A program made the position numbers and the translations under genes. Under the pieces are notes generated by a model. The model worked only from the letters and a program-made list of their open reading frames with translations. It was not told the origin of the DNA and ran no database searches. From Paenibacillus allorhizosphaerae (GTDB lineage Bacteria; Bacillota; Bacilli; Paenibacillales; NBRC-103111), in contig NZ_CAJVCE010000001.1 of NCBI RefSeq assembly GCF_910594985.1, forward strand, positions 124,001-188,000: DNA of 64,000 bases. The letters are read 5' to 3'. Within the stretch, counting starts at the first letter, position 1. Each line of letters starts with the position of its first letter. Of this stretch, positions 59,135 to 64,000 are shown in pieces.

Positions 59135-60700
59135 TTACTTCGAACCGTATGTGCGCTTATATGCCGTGTTATACATGTTCAGAAGCTCATCCGCGCCCAG
59201 CTTTTTCGCCTGATCGAGGAACTGCTGGTACGTCGTGTCGTTGATCGGCGCTTTGCCGGTGACGAATTCCGTAATGCGCTGCTCCAAAAATTTGGTGAGC
59301 GGCGTGAGCTTCGATTTTTCCAAATCGAGCTCTTCCGTCGTCTTTACGATCGCCTTGGGCGCAGGGATAATGAACGATTCGTAGCTCTTGTTGATCGCTT
59401 TGCTTTTCTCATCCAAGCCTCTCTCCCACGTTTCCCGGGATAACGCGTTGTTCAGGGTCACGTTGTCGTACCATACGCCGAAATCGCGGCGAAGCGGCAC
59501 GTAGGGACTGGCACCGAACTCTTTCATATAAACGGGCTTGCCGTTCTCAAGCGTATACGATTTCCCTTGAATGCCGAGCGACAAATAATTGGTGCCTTCT
59601 TCGCTGACCAGGTAGTCGAGGAATTTGACGGCTCTTTCCTTGTCTTTCACCTTAGCTGAGATGGCGCGGCCCACGGAGCCGACGACCGGGCGCGAGAATT
59701 GGTACGGCTTGACACCGGTTGCGCCAAGCTCGGGAATGGAATCGAGATCGAATTCGGCCGGTGCGCCGGCTTTTTTCGCTTTCTCGATCAGCGGATTGAC
59801 TTCCGCCTTCCACCAGTACGTGACCGAAGACTTCCCTTTCAGGAACCGCTCCTCCCACTGCGCTCCGGTCAGCAAATAAAATTCGGGATCCAGCAGCTTC
59901 TCGCTGTACAGTTTATTCATATAGACAAGGGCGTCTTTGTAGCCTTTCTGGTACGGCGCGAATTCGTATTTGTCGGATGCCGGGCTCTGATTGTAAAAGC
60001 CGGAGATCCCCGTGAAAATCTTGCCGAACACCGTGTACAACCCGGATTCTCCCGTCGTCGGAGCGTTCAAGCTAAGCGGATAGCTGTCGGGCTCCTTGTC
60101 CTTGAGTGTCTTCAAGAACTGGTAAAACTCGTCGAGGTTGGCCGGAGTCTTCAGATTGTATTTGTTCATCACATCTTTGCGGGCCATCCATATGTAATTA
60201 AAGCCTTTGCCCTGCGCATCGCCTTCCAGCACGGGGACGTCGTATAGTCCGCCGTCCGCGCCCGTCGCCACCGCTTTCGCTTCAGGATATGAGTCGTAAA
60301 ATTTTTTAAGATTGGGCGCGATATTCAAATAATCCTTCAAGTTCAGGAACACTTTCTCCGGCCCGTTCTCCCGCGCCTCCTGATTCGTCGGCTGAATAAA
60401 ATCGGTGACCGAATTGGTGGCGATCATAATTTGCCGTTTTTCCAGAAGTCCTTCCTGACTTACGATCTGCCAGTCCACCTTAACGCCCGTTTTCGCTTCG
60501 ATTTCCTTGAATATTTCCCAATCGTTCTTTACCTTGCCCTCCGGTCGGTCGTATACAAGCCATGTGAACGTGATCGGCTTCTTCGCATCCCCTCCTGTCC
60601 CCTTTGCCTCCCCGCCCGGCGACGCATTGTCGTTGCAGCCTGCCACGAGCCCGCCCAGCATGACAGCCGCCAGCGATGCGGCTATCGTTCTTCTGTTCAT
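59135..60700 (-). CDS. Solute-binding lipoprotein of an Lpl-type ABC importer
   Basis: A 521-residue extracellular binding protein with lipobox VAGC (Cys22). Large size and the LDEFYQFLKTLKDKEPDSYP, DYLNIAPNLKKF and KDKERAVKFLDYLVSEEGT segments place it in the LipO/LplA family that binds oligosaccharides in Paenibacillus. The ATG at 60700 follows GGGGGAGGG. It is the third gene of the importer operon, after the two permeases, with a small inverted repeat in the 79-bp gap. No ATPase gene is present; these systems usually share the MsmX-type ATPase encoded elsewhere. Confidence 0.92.
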   Translation of the reverse strand: MNRRTIAASLAAVMLGGLVAGCNDNASPGGEAKGTGGDAKKPITFTWLVYDRPEGKVKNDWEIFKEIEAKTGVKVDWQIVSQEGLLEKRQIMIATNSVTDFIQPTNQEARENGPEKVFLNLKDYLNIAPNLKKFYDSYPEAKAVATGADGGLYDVPVLEGDAQGKGFNYIWMARKDVMNKYNLKTPANLDEFYQFLKTLKDKEPDSYPLSLNAPTTGESGLYTVFGKIFTGISGFYNQSPASDKYEFAPYQKGYKDALVYMNKLYSEKLLDPEFYLLTGAQWEERFLKGKSSVTYWWKAEVNPLIEKAKKAGAPAEFDLDSIPELGATGVKPYQFSRPVVGSVGRAISAKVKDKERAVKFLDYLVSEEGTNYLSLGIQGKSYTLENGKPVYMKEFGASPYVPLRRDFGVWYDNVTLNNALSRETWERGLDEKSKAINKSYESFIIPAPKAIVKTTEELDLEKSKLTPLTKFLEQRITEFVTGKAPINDTTYQQFLDQAKKLGADELLNMYNTAYKRTYGSK

Positions 60701-60759
60701 AGGTATGCCCTCCCCCTTCAATACGAATGTGGAAATGATCAATATTCCCTATAGAGACA

Positions 60760-60774
60760 GATTCCAGTGGAATC
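60760..60774. repeat. Short inverted repeat between permease and binding-protein genes
   Basis: GATTCCA-g-TGGAATC is a 7-bp perfect inverted repeat with a 1-bp centre. In importer operons such stem-loops often protect the downstream binding-protein message; possible but untested here. Confidence 0.4.
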
Positions 60775-60779
60775 CGACG

Positions 60780-61640
60780 CTAACCCTTAATGCCGCCGAT
60801 CATGCTGCCTTGCACGAAATATTTTTGAACGAACGGATATACGCACAAAATCGGCAGCGTCGCGATCATGATCATCGCGTATTTCAACGTCTCGATATAA
60901 GCCGTATTGCCTTCTCCCTGCACGTTGGAGCTTGAAATGATAATGTTGCGGAGCATGATCTGCAGCGGGTACATGCCGCGCTCGTTCAAATAAAGCAGCG
61001 CGTCGAAGAAAGCGTTCCATTGCCCCACCGCGGTGAACAACCCGATCGATACGAGCACCGGGATGGAGAGCGGCAGCACGATCCGTATGAGCACCTGCAG
61101 CGAACCGCAGCCGTCGATAGTGGCGGCGTCCTCCAGCTCTTCCGGCAGCGCCTCGAAGAAAGTTCGCATGATGAATAAATACCAGGTGCTGACGAGCGAC
61201 GGCAGGACGATCGCCCACATCGTATTGAGCAGTCCCAATTTTTGTACGACGAGAAAGGTCGGAATAATCCCTCCGCTGAACAGAAGGGTGAAAGCAGCCA
61301 TTAACAGAACTGTCCTGCGTCCGGGCAGCCATTTCTTCGCCAGTGGATACGCCATGGCCGACGTCACCACCAAGGTTAAGAACGTATGGATGACGGTATA
61401 ACGGATCGTATTCCAATAGCTGATCCATAAGTCGGGATTGGTGACGAGCCTTTCGTAAGCGACCAAGGTCACCGACTTCGGCCACAGGATGACCTGACCG
61501 CTGATGACCATCGCGTTGTCGCTGACGGATGCGGAGAATACGTACACGAGCGGGTACACCATGACGATGATCAGTACGATCATTAGCACCATGTTGATCG
61601 CATCGAACAGCTTCGAGCCGAAGCTTTCCCTGATCTTCAT
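60780..61640 (-). CDS. ABC importer permease, LplC/YtcP type
   Basis: A 286-residue inner-membrane permease with six predicted helices. The EAA loop that docks the ATPase reads ELEDAATIDGCGSLQVLIRI near 185-205. The family name block YPLVYVFSASVSD lies near the N-terminus and GGIIPTFLVVQKLGLLNT in the middle. The ATG at 61640 follows AAAGGAGGG. It is 16 bp downstream of the partner permease; together they form the channel for the binding protein encoded next. Confidence 0.93.
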   Translation of the reverse strand: MKIRESFGSKLFDAINMVLMIVLIIVMVYPLVYVFSASVSDNAMVISGQVILWPKSVTLVAYERLVTNPDLWISYWNTIRYTVIHTFLTLVVTSAMAYPLAKKWLPGRRTVLLMAAFTLLFSGGIIPTFLVVQKLGLLNTMWAIVLPSLVSTWYLFIMRTFFEALPEELEDAATIDGCGSLQVLIRIVLPLSIPVLVSIGLFTAVGQWNAFFDALLYLNERGMYPLQIMLRNIIISSSNVQGEGNTAYIETLKYAMIMIATLPILCVYPFVQKYFVQGSMIGGIKG

Positions 61641-61656
61641 GTTTCGTCGCCCTCCT

Positions 61657-62613
61657 TTACCATAAACTGGTGTCCGAAAACTTTTTGACGACCCGGTTAG
61701 CGGACACGACAAGAATGAAGCCGATCGCCGCCTGGAACAGTCCTACGGCCGTGGCAAAGCTGAAGTCCGCGGACAGGATGCCTCGACGGTAGACAAACGT
61801 ATTCAGGACGTCTGCGGTCTCGTAGGTCATCGGGTTGTAGAGGAGAATGATTTTTTGGAAGCCGGTCTCCATAAAATGGCCGAGCGTCAGCACGAACAGC
61901 ACGATCATGACCGGGTACATCCCGACCAATGTGACGTGGCGCGTTTGTTGAAACCGGTTCGCGCCGTCGATTTTTGCCGCCTCATACAAAGTCGGGTCCA
62001 CACCGGCAATGGCCGCCAAGTACAGGATGGTGCCCCAACCGACGGTTTGCCATATTTCCGAGCTGATATAAATGGTACGAAACCACTCGGGCAGTCCGAG
62101 AAACAGGATCGGTTCGATTCCGAACCAGCCGAGCAAGTGATTGACGATTCCGGTCTGCTGCGACAAAAAGGTCACCATTATGCCGGCTATGACGACCGTA
62201 GACAAGAAGTGCGGCATGTAGCTGACGCTTTGCACGAAGCGCTTGAACCTTCGGCCGCGAATCTCATGAAACAGCAGGGCAAGTAGAATGGGAGCCGGAA
62301 AACGAAACAGCAAATCGTACACATTCAGCAGCACGGTGTTGCGGATCAGCTTCCAGGCATCGGGGGTATTGACAAAAAACTCGACGAAATGCTTGAGGCC
62401 CACGAATTTGCTGCCCGTAATGCCCCTCCCGATCGAGAAGTTTTGAAAAGCGATGATGACTCCATACATCGGCACATATTTGAAGATGACATAATACAAA
62501 ATGCCGGGCAGCATTAACAAATATAACGCTTTGTGTTTTTTCATCATGAACCAAAGGCTGGAAAGTCTGCTTCTGCTCCTGCTCGTCAATCGTTCCACCC
62601 CTTCCGCAAGCAT
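61657..62613 (-). CDS. ABC importer permease, LplB/UgpA type
   Basis: A 318-residue permease with six predicted helices. The EAA loop is YEAAKIDGANRFQQTRHVTL near 220-240; KYVPMYGVIIAFQNFSIGRG near 45-64 is characteristic of the LplB branch. It is the first gene of the operon lplB-like, lplC-like, binding protein, amidohydrolase, Rieske. The listed ATG has no ribosome site; a TTG at 62589, preceded by AAGGGGTGG, may be the real start. Confidence 0.92.
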   Translation of the reverse strand: MLAEGVERLTSRSRSRLSSLWFMMKKHKALYLLMLPGILYYVIFKYVPMYGVIIAFQNFSIGRGITGSKFVGLKHFVEFFVNTPDAWKLIRNTVLLNVYDLLFRFPAPILLALLFHEIRGRRFKRFVQSVSYMPHFLSTVVIAGIMVTFLSQQTGIVNHLLGWFGIEPILFLGLPEWFRTIYISSEIWQTVGWGTILYLAAIAGVDPTLYEAAKIDGANRFQQTRHVTLVGMYPVMIVLFVLTLGHFMETGFQKIILLYNPMTYETADVLNTFVYRRGILSADFSFATAVGLFQAAIGFILVVSANRVVKKFSDTSLW

Positions 62614-62724
62614 TTTGTACGACCCACTATACGGGGTTCTTTGCCGGTTGGTAAAGCATCATCTTTTTACCGTGTCGCCTATTTTGCATGCAGCCTACTC
62701 CCGCTTCGAATCAAGGTCGTTTGC

Positions 62725-62757
62725 GAAAAAATCGAGACTCCGCAAAAAAGAAGTCTC
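62725..62757 (-). terminator. Terminator of the YesS-like regulator gene
   Basis: GAGACT / AGTCTC arms with a 12-nt loop; the minus strand then has GATTTTTTC. It starts at the stop codon of the regulator and separates it from the importer operon. Confidence 0.7.
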
Positions 62758-64000
62758 AGCTTTGATGAACGCTTCGGAACTTGGCAGGCGTCGTCCCTTC
62801 ATACTTTCGGAAATTGCGGATAAATGAATTTCGGCCCCAATATCCGACTTGCTCGGCGATGTCGTCGATCTTCATATTCGTTTCCAGCAGAAACTGCTTC
62901 GCCCTGCACATGCGGTATTTGGCGATGTACTCTACATACTTCTCCCCTACTTCCTCCTTGAACGTACGGCTGAAATGGCCGACCGACATATTCATTTGCT
63001 GGGCGAAATGCTCGATAGAGAGCTCTTCGTGGTAGTGGTCGTGAATATACGACAATATTTCCGCAAACTGCAGCTGCCGGTCGGACGGCTCGATCGTACG
63101 GAACAAGGCGGCGCGAATATCCGTGAACGCCAGCCTCAGTTCTTCCCATGTCACGCAGCGGTTGATCGAGGCGAACAGGTCCGAATAGAACGAAATGTTA
63201 AAATCGTTCCGCTCGCTCTCGGCGGCGCGAATCCAGGCGTTCAATACGTCGAGGCAAACATTTTTCATTTGGCCCGCGGTTGCATTTGTTCGGATCCCTT
63301 CGTCCAGCATGTCGTACACGGATTGTAGCAGGCCGTCGTACTCGCCGGCCTTGAACCGGTTGAAAATACGACCGACTTCCTGAACGGTCAGAAAGCTGTC
63401 GCCGGACGCCCGCTCCCGCTCTTGCCACGCGCCGTCTTCGACGCAAATTTCCGCTCCGGCATCCAGGCTTTTATACTTGAGCATGGCGACCGCGTGATCA
63501 TACGAGGCATGAAGCCGATCGATGGAAGGAACGGTGCCGCCGATGCCGACGGAAGCTTTGTAATGCGGCTGCTGCAGGAGCTGTTTGATGGCTTTCGCCA
63601 TTTGCATTGGGTCCGGCTGCATGCCCGGATCGTGAAAAAGCACGGCCGCCAACCGGTCGGAACGGGTTTGGCATACCCGAATCGAGTCCGGCGCCAGTCT
63701 TCGAATTTTTTCCTTTAGCTCGGCAACAATGAAAGATTTGGTTGTTTCCGATAACGGGGCCGCGACTTGCGAATAATATTGAATTTCAATGCAAATTACC
63801 GTCGCCGCCGCCTTCGAATCGTACGGGAAATCAATCTCCTTGGCGTAATAGGCGATGGACAAGCCGTCCCGATATTCGCCGAACAACGTTTTGACCATAA
63901 AGTACTCATGAACGATCGGATACATGCCGCTGACCATCTGTGAAAGCTCCTTGTTCCGTGAGATGAGCATGCCGGAAAAACGCTTGATCACGTCGAACTC
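62756..64000 (-). CDS. AraC-type regulator, YesS-like (5' end outside window)
   Basis: The frame stays open to the window edge (the GTG at 63991 is internal), so this is the C-terminal 414 residues of a longer protein, probably the 750-residue YesS type with an N-terminal membrane sensor. The visible part has a linker domain and, at the end, two AraC helix-turn-helix units (FAQQMNMSVGHFSRTFKEEV and VGYWGRNSFIRNFRKYEG). It lies directly upstream of the importer/amidohydrolase/Rieske operon in the same direction and is the probable regulator of that operon. Confidence 0.9.
   Translation of the reverse strand, partial: EFDVIKRFSGMLISRNKELSQMVSGMYPIVHEYFMVKTLFGEYRDGLSIAYYAKEIDFPYDSKAAATVICIEIQYYSQVAAPLSETTKSFIVAELKEKIRRLAPDSIRVCQTRSDRLAAVLFHDPGMQPDPMQMAKAIKQLLQQPHYKASVGIGGTVPSIDRLHASYDHAVAMLKYKSLDAGAEICVEDGAWQERERASGDSFLTVQEVGRIFNRFKAGEYDGLLQSVYDMLDEGIRTNATAGQMKNVCLDVLNAWIRAAESERNDFNISFYSDLFASINRCVTWEELRLAFTDIRAALFRTIEPSDRQLQFAEILSYIHDHYHEELSIEHFAQQMNMSVGHFSRTFKEEVGEKYVEYIAKYRMCRAKQFLLETNMKIDDIAEQVGYWGRNSFIRNFRKYEGTTPAKFRSVHQS

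Overview
The window looks like a chromosomal segment of a Paenibacillus-type member of the Bacillota. Four things point there: strong Shine-Dalgarno sequences of the AGGAGG type, many lipoprotein sugar-binding proteins of ABC importers, YesM/YesN and AraC-type regulators, and copper-amine-oxidase-N cell-wall proteins. I saw no rRNA, tRNA, CRISPR array, phage or intact insertion sequence. It reads as an accessory, environment-sensing stretch made of small regulator-plus-target modules, most of them divergently transcribed.

Layout. 1-4.4 kb: a solute-binding lipoprotein (cut by the window edge) behind a YesN/YesM two-component pair. 4.9-9.8 kb: a von Willebrand-type lipoprotein, an orphan sugar-binding lipoprotein, a DeoR regulator and an unknown membrane-anchored protein. 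10-12.4 kb: a MocR regulator divergent from a class D beta-lactamase. 12.5-17.3 kb: a second orphan sugar-binding protein, a GH78 rhamnosidase-like enzyme and its divergent AraC regulator. 17.3-22.7 kb: an Lsa-type antibiotic-resistance ABC-F gene behind an attenuator, a three-gene sugar-acid module (enolase-superfamily dehydratase, GntR regulator, short-chain dehydrogenase) and a 5'-truncated virginiamycin B lyase. 22.9-33.7 kb: a transglutaminase-like protein, an acyltransferase, two NarL-type two-component systems, a secreted protein with copper-amine-oxidase-N domains and an unlisted 55-residue secreted peptide. 33.6-37.9 kb: a MEDS-PAS histidine kinase, an ECF sigma factor fused to a large second domain, and a small ParB-like protein. 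38-45 kb: three transporter/regulator pairs (YbfB-type MFS with LysR, DHA1 MFS with WYL regulator, EamA transporter with MocR). 45-57.5 kb: small enzymes and regulators, an internally deleted sugar-binding protein, and a pentapeptide-repeat protein of unusual architecture. 57.6-64 kb: an Lpl-type ABC importer operon that also carries an amidohydrolase and a Rieske ferredoxin, with a YesS-like regulator running off the end.

The strongest regulatory signal is the leader of the Lsa-type gene (about 18807-19080). It has a consensus promoter, a perfect 12-bp terminator hairpin, a perfect 12-bp competing antiterminator and a third upstream segment that can sequester the antiterminator. Other items for a second look are the sigma-factor fusion, the truncated virginiamycin lyase, the internally deleted binding protein with a promoter-terminator unit ahead of it, the secreted peptide, and the ABC importer/amidohydrolase/Rieske operon. 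All family assignments come from reading the sequence; no database search was run.
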